Assembly (NCBI RefSeq): GCF_003432035.1
Contig: NZ_QOHO01000008.1
Span: 1-58,307 of the forward strand
DNA: 58,307 bases
Origin: Lacrimispora amygdalina
GTDB lineage: Bacteria; Bacillota; Clostridia; Lachnospirales; Lachnospiraceae
Direction of reading: 5' to 3'
Part shown: positions 9,034 through 18,720 of the stretch, one piece after another
Layout of the letters: each line of letters starts with the position of its first letter
Numbering within the stretch: the stretch's first letter is position 1
Program-made: the position numbers and the translations under genes
The notes under the pieces: model-generated
Told to the model about the DNA's origin: nothing
Databases searched by the model: none
What the model saw: the letters and a program-made list of their open reading frames with translations, nothing else

Positions 9034-9870
9034 ATGAAGCAGTTTACAGAACAGATTAATATCACGAACAAGCAGGCCGGCAAAGAAAAATTAACTGCCG
9101 GCGCATCACTAAGTGCCTATCTCTTAGCCCCCGTTTCTGTTGCACCTGACCGCATGCGTCCGGCAGTCATCATCTGTCCGGGAGGCGGTTACGAACACCT
9201 ATCTGACAGGGAGAGTGAACCCATAGCCATGCAGTTTTTATCTATGGGCTGCCATGCATTTGTTCTCCGCTACAGCATTGCTCCTGATTCCTTTCCCTAT
9301 CCCCAGATGGAACTGGCCTGTGCTGTCTCTATGGTCCGTTCCCACGCAGAGGAATGGCTGGTTGATCCGGATAAGATTATTGTCTGCGGTTTTTCGGCAG
9401 GAGGTCATCTTGCCTGCAGCCTGGGAGCATTCTGGAATCAGGAGTTTTTATACGGGCCGTTATCGCTTACCCCTGAGAATATAAAGCCAGACGGCATGAT
9501 TCTGGCGTATCCGGTAATCACTTCCGGTCCTTACTGCCACAAGGGTTCCTTCCTTAATTTATTGGGTTCAGATGCAGACGACGAAACACTGCGCCGCCTG
9601 GTCTCTCTGGAACATCAGGTCGGTTCCCACACACCGCCTGTTTTTTTGTGGCACACCTCTACCGACGATGCCGTACCGGTAAAAAACAGCTACTTACTGG
9701 CGGATGCACTCACGGAGCACGGAGTCAGCGTGGAAATGCACATCTACCCCACAGGCTGCCACGGACTGTCTCTGGCAAACAGTGAAGTTTCCGGCGATGA
9801 CGGCCGCTGTATCGTGCCCCAGTGCCAGAACTGGATCTCTCTGGCTAAAACATGGCTGGAACATCTGTAA
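9034..9870 (+). CDS. Alpha/beta hydrolase, carbohydrate-esterase-like
   Basis: A 278-residue cytoplasmic alpha/beta-hydrolase of the type found with hemicellulose and pectin genes. Oxyanion-hole region CPGGGYEHLS (about residues 50-59), nucleophile elbow GFSAGGHLA (Ser about 122), acid region HTSTDDAVPV (Asp about 215) and catalytic His in YPTGCHGLS (about 248) are all visible. GGGAG lies before the ATG. It diverges from the GH105 gene and likely removes acetyl groups from imported pectic oligosaccharides; another acyl ester is possible. The 256 bases between this start and the GH105 start hold only AT-rich promoter sequence. Confidence 0.85.
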   Translation: MKQFTEQINITNKQAGKEKLTAGASLSAYLLAPVSVAPDRMRPAVIICPGGGYEHLSDRESEPIAMQFLSMGCHAFVLRYSIAPDSFPYPQMELACAVSMVRSHAEEWLVDPDKIIVCGFSAGGHLACSLGAFWNQEFLYGPLSLTPENIKPDGMILAYPVITSGPYCHKGSFLNLLGSDADDETLRRLVSLEHQVGSHTPPVFLWHTSTDDAVPVKNSYLLADALTEHGVSVEMHIYPTGCHGLSLANSEVSGDDGRCIVPQCQNWISLAKTWLEHL

Positions 9871-9889
9871 ACATAGGTAACATCAAAAA

Positions 9890-9930
9890 GGCGGGACAAC
9901 CGGAGTATCACTACTTCCGGCTGTCCCGCC
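9890..9930. terminator. Bidirectional terminator
   Basis: GGCGGGACA (9890-9898) and TGTCCCGCC (9922-9930) with inner CCGGA/TCCGG pairing form a GC-rich hairpin between the convergent esterase and pfkA genes. Confidence 0.8.
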
Positions 9931-9954
9931 TGTTCTATGAATTTCCGATTCTCA

Positions 9955-10956
<1,002 letters not shown>

Positions 10957-10994
10957 CTATATTTGTAAGTTTTACATTTCATACATGTTGTATT

Positions 10995-13900
10995 CTAATT
11001 CATTTTGCCAATCTTTTCAAGTTTTTTTTCTACAAGTCTGACATTTATTTCACCAAGTTTTTTGGTTAAAATATCAATAAGTCCATCGGAAGCATTTACA
11101 TTCCAGTTGGACGGGAGCACTTTTTTGGCCCGTTCACTCTCCAGATAGATGATTACGGTATCACTGCCTTCTGATTCCCTTAACAGTTCAAGAATCTCCC
11201 GCTCCGACTTCACATACGTTTCCTTATCAGGGAATTTCAGCCACAGTTCTTTGGGTACTGCTGAAAATGGGATCACTCTCTCGCAGATCAGCTTGCCAAC
11301 CGGATCATCTCCAATTGATGCCCTTCCCTGGATAAATACCTTGGAATCCTCTACAAACAGCTCTCTCTTACTCTCATAGTCCTTTGGAAATACAATGACC
11401 TCCACGGAACCAACCAGATCTTCCAGGGTTATGAATGCCATCATTTTATTGTTTCTGGTAGTTTTTACGGTTTTACCTGTAATCATACCACCAATGGTCA
11501 CATAAGACCCGTCCTGCACATTGGTTTTCTGGGTCTCCTCATCAACAATAAAATCCACAGTGACTGCCGTAATGTGATTTCTCCATGTCTCCTCATATGC
11601 TTCCAGAGGATGGCCGCTTACGTAGATCCCAATAGTCTCTTTTTCAAAGGCCAGAAGGTCTTCCTTCTCAAACTCTCCCACCTCAGGAAATGTGATCTGG
11701 TAGTTGCTTTTTTCTTCCTCACCGGCAAGATCAAACAGGGTGATCTGCCCTTCCATGGAATTCTTGCGCTCCTTGCTTCTCTGGTCAAGAAGCTCGGGAG
11801 CAATTAAAAGCTTCTGCTTCCTGGTGCCGGGAAGTGTATCAAGTGCACCTGATTTGATGAAATTCTCCAGTGTCCGCTTATTAACCTCCTTGTTGCTCAT
11901 CCGGTCTATAAAATCCTCCATATCGTGATAAAGACCGTTTTGCGTCCGCTCCGCCACAATCTGCTCCACAACGGATTTGCCTACGCTTTTAATGGCGGAA
12001 AGCCCGTACCGTATGGACTTGCCGGAAACGGAAAATCCGCTTTCTCCTTCATTGATGTCCGGCGGGAGAATGGAAATTCCCATCTGCCTGCAGCTTAGAA
12101 TATACTCTGAAACCTTTGACACATTGTCCATAACAGAGGTCAGCAAAGCCGCCATAAACTCCTGTGGATAATAGTATTTTAAAAATGCAGTCTGATAGGA
12201 TACCACTGCATATGCCGCAGCGTGGGATTTATTAAAGGCATATTTTGCAAAATCAATCATCTCATCATAGATATGATTGGCTGTCTTTTCGTCAATTCCA
12301 TTGGAAACACATCCGGATACGCCTTCTGCCATATTCCCGTATACGAAGTTCTGGCGTTCTTTCTCCATGACGTAGGTTTTCTTCTTTGACATGGCACGGC
12401 GCACCAGATCGCTTCGGCCCATGGTATATCCGGCAAGGTCGCGGACAATCTGCATAACCTGTTCCTGATATACAATACATCCGTGGGTGGGGCTTAAAAT
12501 GTGTTCCAGCTGAGGACAGTCATAAGTGATGGAATTCCGGTCATTCTTGCCTTTTAAGTATTTGGGAATAAAATCCATGGGACCCGGACGGTAAAGGGAA
12601 ATTCCGGCGATAATATCCTCCAGATTCTCCGGCTTTAATTCCTTCATGAAGCTCTTCATCCCCGAACTTTCCAGCTGGAAGACCCCGTCATCCTTTCCGG
12701 AACCGATGGAATCAAGCACTGCCTTATCATTGTAATCGATCTGGTCCATGTCAAGAAGAATATCCCGGTTCTTCTCCACTGCCGCAACCGCATTCTGAAT
12801 GACTGTAAGAGTCCGAAGCCCTAAGAAGTCCATCTTCAAAAGCCCCAGTTCCTCCAGTGTAGTCATGGTGAACTGAGTGGTTATGGTTCCGTCCGCAGCT
12901 CTGGACAACGGTACATATTCATCTACGGAGGTCCGGCTGATTACGACTCCCGCCGCATGCATGGAAGTGTGCCTTGGCAGCCCCTCCAGACGCATGGACA
13001 TGTCGATTAAATATTTTACCTCAGGATCGTCATTGTATGCGCTGCGAAGGTCAGGGCTCTGTTTCAGTGCCTTTTCCAGTGTCATGCCAAGATCACCCGG
13101 TATCATCTTGGCAATGGCGTCACAGCGGGCGTAAGGCATATCCAGCACCCTTCCTACGTCTCTCACCACACCCTTGGCTGCCAGGGTACCAAAGGTAACA
13201 ATCTGAACCACCTGATCCTTGCCGTACTTCTCCACCACATAGTCAATGACTTCCTGACGCCGTTCAAAGCAGAAGTCCACGTCTATATCGGGCATGGAGA
13301 CTCGTTCCGGATTTAAGAACCGTTCAAAGAGAAGGTTGTACCGGATGGGATCAATGTCCGTGATCCCCAGACAGTAGGAAACGATGCTTCCTGCTGCAGA
13401 GCCTCTTCCCGGTCCCACCATGATGTCTTTGGATCTGGCGTAATGGATGAAATCCCAGACAATCAGAAAGTAATCCACATACCCCATGGAATGTATTACA
13501 TCCAGTTCATAGGCAAGACGGTCCTTTAAGGTTCCGTCATCTTCCGGATAGTGGCGTTCAAACCCTTCCGTGCAGAGTTTATTTAAATAGGTCCAGGAAT
13601 CAAACCCTTCCGGAACATCGTACTTGGGAAGCTTTGTTACTCCAAACTCAATCTCCACATTACACCGCTCTGCAATCTTGTGGGTGTTCTCTACTGCCTG
13701 GGTTGCATAGGAAAAGAGAGTCTTCATCTCCTCTTCTGATTTGCAGTAATACTGTCCGCCCTCATAGCGCATCCGGTTCTCATCTGCCACTTTCTTACCG
13801 GTCTGAATGCACAAAAGAATGTCGTGGGGCGTAGCATCCTCCGCATAGGTATAGTGGATATCATTGGTAGCTACCAGTTCGATTCCGGTCTCCCCGCTCA

Positions 13901-14477
13901 TACGCACCAGGCCCTGATTCACGGTCTTCTGCATGGGGATTCCATGATCCTGAAGCTCAAGGAAGAAATTGCCCGCTCCGAATATCTCCTGATAGCGAAG
14001 TGCCGCTTCCTTTCCCTGCTCATACTGACCTCTGCCGATATAGCGCTGCACCTCTCCCGCCAGACAGGCGCTGAGGGCAATTACGCCCTCATGATACTTT
14101 CTTAATACTTCATAATCCACTCTTGGTTTATAATAAAATCCATCCACAAATCCTTTGGAAACAATCTTCATTAAATTCTGATAGCCCTGATTGTTCTCAG
14201 CAAGAAGTACCAGATGGTAGTAACGGTCTTCCCCGCCTGCAAGTTCTCTGTCAAATCTGGAACCGGACGTCACATACACCTCACAGCCGATTATGGGTTT
14301 GATGCCCGCATCCTGCGCGGCTCTGTAAAAATCAATCACACCATACATAACGCCATGGTCAGTGACTGCCATACTGTCCATCCCCAGTTCTTTTGCTCTG
14401 GCTGTCAGCTCCTTAATCTTGCAGGACCCATCAAGCAGGCTGTATTCTGTATGGACATGCAAATGTGTAAATGCCAT
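10995..14477 (-). CDS. dnaE: DNA polymerase III alpha subunit (DnaE type)
   Basis: Replicative DNA polymerase subunit of 1160 residues, the usual length for DnaE. The N-terminal PHP domain opens with HLHVHTEYSLLDGSC (residues 5-19) and includes AVTDHGVMYG. The polymerase active site shows GPGRGSAAGS (about 353) and the Asp triad motif PDIDVDFCFERR (about 395). A helix-hairpin-helix segment and an OB-fold (VTIGGMITGKTVKTT, about 995) follow. In Firmicutes DnaE works beside PolC and mainly extends primers. It lies between the HPr-like gene and pfkA, with a terminator just upstream, so it has its own promoter. Confidence 0.97.
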   Translation of the reverse strand: MAFTHLHVHTEYSLLDGSCKIKELTARAKELGMDSMAVTDHGVMYGVIDFYRAAQDAGIKPIIGCEVYVTSGSRFDRELAGGEDRYYHLVLLAENNQGYQNLMKIVSKGFVDGFYYKPRVDYEVLRKYHEGVIALSACLAGEVQRYIGRGQYEQGKEAALRYQEIFGAGNFFLELQDHGIPMQKTVNQGLVRMSGETGIELVATNDIHYTYAEDATPHDILLCIQTGKKVADENRMRYEGGQYYCKSEEEMKTLFSYATQAVENTHKIAERCNVEIEFGVTKLPKYDVPEGFDSWTYLNKLCTEGFERHYPEDDGTLKDRLAYELDVIHSMGYVDYFLIVWDFIHYARSKDIMVGPGRGSAAGSIVSYCLGITDIDPIRYNLLFERFLNPERVSMPDIDVDFCFERRQEVIDYVVEKYGKDQVVQIVTFGTLAAKGVVRDVGRVLDMPYARCDAIAKMIPGDLGMTLEKALKQSPDLRSAYNDDPEVKYLIDMSMRLEGLPRHTSMHAAGVVISRTSVDEYVPLSRAADGTITTQFTMTTLEELGLLKMDFLGLRTLTVIQNAVAAVEKNRDILLDMDQIDYNDKAVLDSIGSGKDDGVFQLESSGMKSFMKELKPENLEDIIAGISLYRPGPMDFIPKYLKGKNDRNSITYDCPQLEHILSPTHGCIVYQEQVMQIVRDLAGYTMGRSDLVRRAMSKKKTYVMEKERQNFVYGNMAEGVSGCVSNGIDEKTANHIYDEMIDFAKYAFNKSHAAAYAVVSYQTAFLKYYYPQEFMAALLTSVMDNVSKVSEYILSCRQMGISILPPDINEGESGFSVSGKSIRYGLSAIKSVGKSVVEQIVAERTQNGLYHDMEDFIDRMSNKEVNKRTLENFIKSGALDTLPGTRKQKLLIAPELLDQRSKERKNSMEGQITLFDLAGEEEKSNYQITFPEVGEFEKEDLLAFEKETIGIYVSGHPLEAYEETWRNHITAVTVDFIVDEETQKTNVQDGSYVTIGGMITGKTVKTTRNNKMMAFITLEDLVGSVEVIVFPKDYESKRELFVEDSKVFIQGRASIGDDPVGKLICERVIPFSAVPKELWLKFPDKETYVKSEREILELLRESEGSDTVIIYLESERAKKVLPSNWNVNASDGLIDILTKKLGEINVRLVEKKLEKIGKMN

Positions 14478-14573
14478 CTGTCGTTTCTCCTTCTATCCTC
14501 ATTTCTTCCATTATAGCATAAAAAGACAGCCCCTGAAAATAATTTGCACCAAATTAAAAAGGGAGATATATAA

Positions 14574-14615
14574 GAGGCGGAGCTTCCATTGTCAGGCAAT
14601 GGGAGTCTCCGCCTC
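14574..14615 (-). terminator. Intrinsic terminator after the HPr-like gene
   Basis: GAGGCGGAG (14574-14582) pairs with CTCCGCCTC (14607-14615), with CCATTG/CAATGG pairing inside. It lies 23 bases beyond the HPr-like stop and ends the hprK-to-HPr gene block. Confidence 0.75.
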
Positions 14616-14638
14616 AAAAACACGTTATATTCCAGTTA

Positions 14639-14896
14639 TTATTCCTGATTGCTTAAGTATTTCTCGATCTCACTGACCGCATGCTCTTCATCGGTTCCGT
14701 CAGCCGTAATTGTAATCTGCTCTCCGGCTGCAAGGCCGAGAGTCATCATACCCATAATACTTTTGGCATTCACTCTTTTTGATTCAATTTCAACATAAAT
14801 GTTGCTTTCATACTGGCTGGCAACCTGAACCAGCATAGCAACTGGTCTCGCTTCCAAACCTGATGCAAGTTCCACGGTGACTGTTTTTCTTACCAT
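14639..14896 (-). CDS. crh: Crh-like HPr paralogue lacking the phospho-histidine
   Basis: An 85-residue HPr-fold protein. The active-site motif of HPr, GLHARP, reads GLEARP, so position 15 is Glu and PTS phosphotransfer from enzyme I should not occur. The regulatory serine is kept exactly at Ser46 (VNAKSIMGM), the site phosphorylated by HPr kinase. That pattern matches Bacillus Crh, which has Gln15 and serves only as a CcpA co-regulator. The genome context also matches: it follows whiA as crh does in Bacillus, and hprK is four genes upstream. AGGAGG 6 bases before ATG 14896 excludes the ATG five codons earlier. Predicted role: catabolite regulation when phosphorylated on Ser46. Confidence 0.85.
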   Translation of the reverse strand: MVRKTVTVELASGLEARPVAMLVQVASQYESNIYVEIESKRVNAKSIMGMMTLGLAAGEQITITADGTDEEHAVSEIEKYLSNQE

Positions 14897-14907
14897 AATT
14901 ATCCTCC

Positions 14908-15894
14908 TCATTCCTCTGAACGGATCTGTTCCGTTCCGCTGCCCACGCCTGTCCCGCGCAGCCGCCCTGCTAAATCACAAAGCTTTCTAAGTCGGTGGTT
15001 CACTCCTGATTTGCCCACAGGAGGGTCCAGAGCTTCTCCAAGCTCTTTTAATGTTGCGTCCGGTCTTTCCAGTCTCTCTCTGGCAATCTCCGCTAAATTA
15101 TCCGGAAGATTATCAAGTCCGATTGTATCTCTGATATATTCTATATCTTCTATCTGCTTTACCGCAGCTGATACCGTTTTATTAATATTGGCAGTCTCAC
15201 AGTTGACCTGTCTGTTCACGCTGTTGCGCATGTCCTTTAATATCCTGATATTCTCAAGCTCCATTAAAGTGACCGGCGCTTCCATGACATTCAGTATATC
15301 AACAATCTGGTTTCCCTCCTTGATATAGACAACAAAATATCGCTTTCTCTTTACTATCTTTGCATCAAGTTCAAAGGTTGCAATAATTGATTTCAACTGC
15401 TCTGCTTTTTCTTCTGTGGCACATACGATTTCATAATGGTAAAACTTCTCCGGATCACTGATGGATCCTGATGAAAGGAACGCCCCCCGTATAAATGCTC
15501 TCCTGCAGCAGGACTGCTGGATCACCACGTTCTTCACTACATTTAAATTCTCTCCTACCTCTCCGTTCTCGTCAAGGAGCTTGGTCGCATGAAGCACACG
15601 AATGGCATCCTCATGTTCCCGGATAGTCACCGTATAGGTACGGTTCCTGTTTAAGTAGGCGTTTCTTCGAATAGAGACATCAGTACTTATATTAAATGTT
15701 TTTTTCAATAATGTAAAGTACTTTCTTGCAACTGCTACATTTTCCGTATGGATTTTAATCGTATAGCGGTCTTCTTCCGATATGATTATCTTACCGCAAA
15801 GGCTGATGATCGCAGCCATTTCCGCGATCTGACAATGTCTTGCCGGGCTGATCTGCCTGGAAAGCTCTTCTTTTAATTTGGAAGAAAATGACAT
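14908..15894 (-). CDS. whiA: WhiA-family DNA-binding protein
   Basis: A 328-residue WhiA, a DNA-binding protein tied to cell division and, in some lineages, sporulation. The N-terminal part is a LAGLIDADG-like fold that has lost endonuclease residues; the region CCRRAFIRGAFLSSGSISDPEKFYHYEI (about residues 128-155) is the family hallmark. The C terminus is a helix-turn-helix domain with LKELGEALDPPVGKSGVNHRLRKL (about 285-308). The gene follows rapZ by two bases and is followed by the HPr-like gene, the usual rapZ/whiA/crh order but with no yvcK gene between rapZ and whiA. Confidence 0.95.
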   Translation of the reverse strand: MSFSSKLKEELSRQISPARHCQIAEMAAIISLCGKIIISEEDRYTIKIHTENVAVARKYFTLLKKTFNISTDVSIRRNAYLNRNRTYTVTIREHEDAIRVLHATKLLDENGEVGENLNVVKNVVIQQSCCRRAFIRGAFLSSGSISDPEKFYHYEIVCATEEKAEQLKSIIATFELDAKIVKRKRYFVVYIKEGNQIVDILNVMEAPVTLMELENIRILKDMRNSVNRQVNCETANINKTVSAAVKQIEDIEYIRDTIGLDNLPDNLAEIARERLERPDATLKELGEALDPPVGKSGVNHRLRKLCDLAGRLRGTGVGSGTEQIRSEE

Positions 15895-15896
15895 AT

Positions 15897-16778
15897 CTAG
15901 ACCACCCTTTTTCCTGTATTATCCTTATCAATATCCCGGTGTTCGATTTTTATACCGAATTCCGCCCTGGACTTAAATTTCTCGTAAACCGCTTTCGCAA
16001 TGGTTACGGAGCGGTGTTTTCCGCCTGTGCAGCCAATGGCGATCACCAGCTGGTTTTTGCCCTCCAGAACATAATTTGGAAGGAGAAACTCCAGCATATC
16101 ATAAAGCTTGTTCAAAAACAGATCAGCGGTTCCATGCTGCATCACATAGTCCCGCACCGCTTTTTCTTCTCCCGTCCTGTTTCGCAGCCCCTCTACATAA
16201 TAGGGATTGGGCAGAAATCTCACATCAAATACCAGATCAGCATCGGATGGAATTCCATATTTAAATCCAAAGGAAAGAACTGTAATGTATAAATTACGGT
16301 AAGATTCATGATTCATGAAAATCTTCTCCAGTTCCTGTCTCAGTTCCTTTGTGAGAAGTTTGCTGGTATCGATGATATAATCCGCTTCTTCCTTTAAAAA
16401 TGCAAGCTTCATACGCTCTTTTTCAATTCCGCTGTCAATTCTGCCGCCTGCTGCGAGAGGATGGGCTCTTCTGGTTTCTTTATAACGCTTAATCAGTATT
16501 TCATCTCCGGCATCCAGGAAAAGAATCTCAAAGGGCACCCGGTTTCTGGACCATTCATCAAAAATCCGGTCTAAAACCGACAAATCTTCCCCGCTTCTGA
16601 TATCAATTCCCAAAGCAGCGTTCCGGATTCCTTCCGGATTTTTAAGAGTAAGCTCTGCAAACGTCTCGATCAGCGGTATGGGCAGATTATCCACACAGTA
16701 AAATCCCATATCCTCCAGCATCTTGAGCGCCTGCGTCTTCCCTGCGCCTGACATGCCTGTCACAATTACAAGCCTCAC
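15897..16778 (-). CDS. rapZ: RapZ-family nucleotide-binding protein (RNase adapter)
   Basis: A 293-residue P-loop protein of the RapZ/YvcJ family. The Walker A motif is GMSGAGKTQAL (residues about 8-18), then the conserved GFYCVDNLP (about 26) and the C-terminal signature IGCTGGKHRSVTIA (about 248-261) typical of the family. In enteric bacteria RapZ adapts an RNase to a small RNA of amino-sugar synthesis; in Bacillus YvcJ binds GTP and influences competence, so the exact role here is open. It sits between murB and whiA in the conserved hprK-murB-rapZ-whiA string. Confidence 0.95.
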   Translation of the reverse strand: MRLVIVTGMSGAGKTQALKMLEDMGFYCVDNLPIPLIETFAELTLKNPEGIRNAALGIDIRSGEDLSVLDRIFDEWSRNRVPFEILFLDAGDEILIKRYKETRRAHPLAAGGRIDSGIEKERMKLAFLKEEADYIIDTSKLLTKELRQELEKIFMNHESYRNLYITVLSFGFKYGIPSDADLVFDVRFLPNPYYVEGLRNRTGEEKAVRDYVMQHGTADLFLNKLYDMLEFLLPNYVLEGKNQLVIAIGCTGGKHRSVTIAKAVYEKFKSRAEFGIKIEHRDIDKDNTGKRVV

Positions 16779-16797
16779 TGTATACTCCTTTGCACCG

Positions 16798-17709
16798 TTA
16801 AAATTTACCCAGTGTCTTTACTTCCATCTCAAGCATCACTCCGGTTTTTTCGTATACCCTGTTTTTTATCTCTTCACATAAGGCTATAATGTCCGCCGCT
16901 GTTGCCTGATCCTTATTAATCACGAATCCGCAGTGTTTCTCTGAAACCTGGGCTCCTCCTACGGAAAATCCCCGAAGCCCTGCGTCTTCAATCAGCTTCC
17001 CGGCAAAATGTCCTTCCGGGCGTTTAAAGGTACTACCTGCACTTGGAAATTCCAAGGGCTGTTTTTCTTTTCTTCTGCGTGCCAGTTCATCCATACGGCT
17101 TTTAATAGAAACCGGATCGCCTTCTTTTAAGCGTATGGAAGCCTCGAACACAACATACTGCTTTGGTATAATGCAGCTGGTCCGGTATCCCAGGGAAAGT
17201 TCGCCTGCGGGAATCTCTCTGATGGCTCCATCCCCTGTGACCACTTTCACACTGCGAAGTACCTCTTTCATCTCCGAACCATATGCACCGGCATTCATGA
17301 CTACGGCTCCCCCCAGAGTTCCCGGAATTCCGGCAGCAAACTCAAAGCCTGTCAGTGATGCCTTATATGCTTCCTGTGCGATTCTCGCCAGAGAAAGTCC
17401 TGCCCCGGCTTTTATCATCCCCATCTCCTGATTTACGTCACAGCTGTTAAAGCTGTCCATAGAGATAACCACCCCGTCAAAACCCTGATCCCCCACCAGA
17501 AGATTGCTTCCATTGCCTAATATGAAATAAGGCACTTCTTCCTGCTTACAGATTTTGACAACTGCTGCAAGCTCGTTCTCATCTCCAGGAGTTACAAAGC
17601 AGGCTGCCGGTCCCCCAACCCGGAAGGAGGTATGCCTTCGCATCTCTTCCCCTGCTTTTATATGGTTTTTATCGGCTGCACCAAGAAGTTTTTCATAAAT
17701 TCCAGTCAT
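16798..17709 (-). CDS. murB: UDP-N-acetylenolpyruvoylglucosamine reductase
   Basis: FAD enzyme that completes UDP-N-acetylmuramate for peptidoglycan synthesis. The 303-residue protein shows the FAD-binding features YFILGNGSNLLVGD (about residues 65-78), GFEFAAGIPGTLGGAVVMNAGAYG (about 118-141, written in part) and the catalytic Ser in FPSAGSTFKRP (about 222). It is type II-like in length. An upstream TTG at 17721 would overlap the hprK stop, but GAGG lies inside that extension and favours ATG at 17709. It is 8 bases beyond hprK and transcribed with it. Confidence 0.95.
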   Translation of the reverse strand: MTGIYEKLLGAADKNHIKAGEEMRRHTSFRVGGPAACFVTPGDENELAAVVKICKQEEVPYFILGNGSNLLVGDQGFDGVVISMDSFNSCDVNQEMGMIKAGAGLSLARIAQEAYKASLTGFEFAAGIPGTLGGAVVMNAGAYGSEMKEVLRSVKVVTGDGAIREIPAGELSLGYRTSCIIPKQYVVFEASIRLKEGDPVSIKSRMDELARRRKEKQPLEFPSAGSTFKRPEGHFAGKLIEDAGLRGFSVGGAQVSEKHCGFVINKDQATAADIIALCEEIKNRVYEKTGVMLEMEVKTLGKF

Positions 17710-17717
17710 CAGACACC

Positions 17718-18650
17718 TCAATCATCCTGTTTTCTTGATAAGTTTGCCTGGACGCGGTTGTATAATTCCTGTGCCGCGTTGTACCCCATCTTCTTCTGTC
17801 TGTAATTGACGGCAGCTGACTCAACGATAATGGCCAGATTACGGCCCGGACGAACGGGAATGGAATGGCATACAACCTGATTGCCTAAAAATTCCGTGTA
17901 ATTGTCCTCGATCCCCAGTCTGTCGTACTCTTTATCCTTATCCCAGTCTTCCAGCTTAATCACCATATCGATGGACTGTGTGTCCTTTACGCTCTCCACA
18001 CCGAACAATGTCTTCACATCGATAATTCCTATTCCCCGTAATTCAATAAAATGCCTTGTAATCTCCGGCGCACTTCCGATTAATGTATCATCACTCACCT
18101 TGCGGATCTCTACCACGTCATCGGTTACAAGACGGTGTCCTCTCTTAATCAGTTCCAGAGCCGCCTCGCTTTTACCGATGCCGCTCTCTCCCATAATCAG
18201 CACACCTTCACCGAAAACGTCAACTAAAACGCCGTGAATGCTGATACATGGTGCCAGTTTTACCTTCAGCCAGCGGATCACCTCTGCCATTAAATCAGAT
18301 GTGGTTTTATCTGAAACGAGGCATGGGATTCCATAATGATTGCAAAGTGCCAGCATATCCTCATCCGGATTCTGGCTGCGGCTGTATACCAGGCAAGGAA
18401 TCTGATAGGAGAGCAGTTTATCGTACATCTCCATCTTTCTTTCATGATTCATCTGGTTGATATATTCCTGCTCTACATATCCGATAATCTGAACCCGTTC
18501 ATTGTCAAAGTGATCAAAAAAACCGGTCAGCTGAAGAGCCGGACGGTTTACATCCGGATGGCTGAGCACAATTTTCTCCGCATCGATCTCCGGCGTCATA
18601 TTCCGGAGATTCATTTTTTCAATCAGATCTGTGATTGCTACTCCATGCAT
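17718..18650 (-). CDS. hprK: HPr kinase/phosphorylase
   Basis: Bifunctional sensor of carbon metabolism that phosphorylates and dephosphorylates Ser46 of HPr and Crh-like proteins. The P-loop GESGIGKSEAALEL (about residues 146-159) and the family signature around RHFIELRGIGIIDVKTLFG (about 190-208, C-terminal catalytic region) are clear. AAGGAG lies 9 bases before ATG 18650, which is preferred over an ATG eleven codons earlier without a ribosome site. It heads the hprK-murB-rapZ-whiA-HPr-like block, placing kinase and probable substrate in one transcription unit. Confidence 0.96.
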   Translation of the reverse strand: MHGVAITDLIEKMNLRNMTPEIDAEKIVLSHPDVNRPALQLTGFFDHFDNERVQIIGYVEQEYINQMNHERKMEMYDKLLSYQIPCLVYSRSQNPDEDMLALCNHYGIPCLVSDKTTSDLMAEVIRWLKVKLAPCISIHGVLVDVFGEGVLIMGESGIGKSEAALELIKRGHRLVTDDVVEIRKVSDDTLIGSAPEITRHFIELRGIGIIDVKTLFGVESVKDTQSIDMVIKLEDWDKDKEYDRLGIEDNYTEFLGNQVVCHSIPVRPGRNLAIIVESAAVNYRQKKMGYNAAQELYNRVQANLSRKQDD

Positions 18651-18720
18651 GGTGAAATGCTCCTTTTCATCTGTTTTTTTCATACTAACACAGATTTGGT
18701 GTTTTGAAAAGCAGTGGGCA

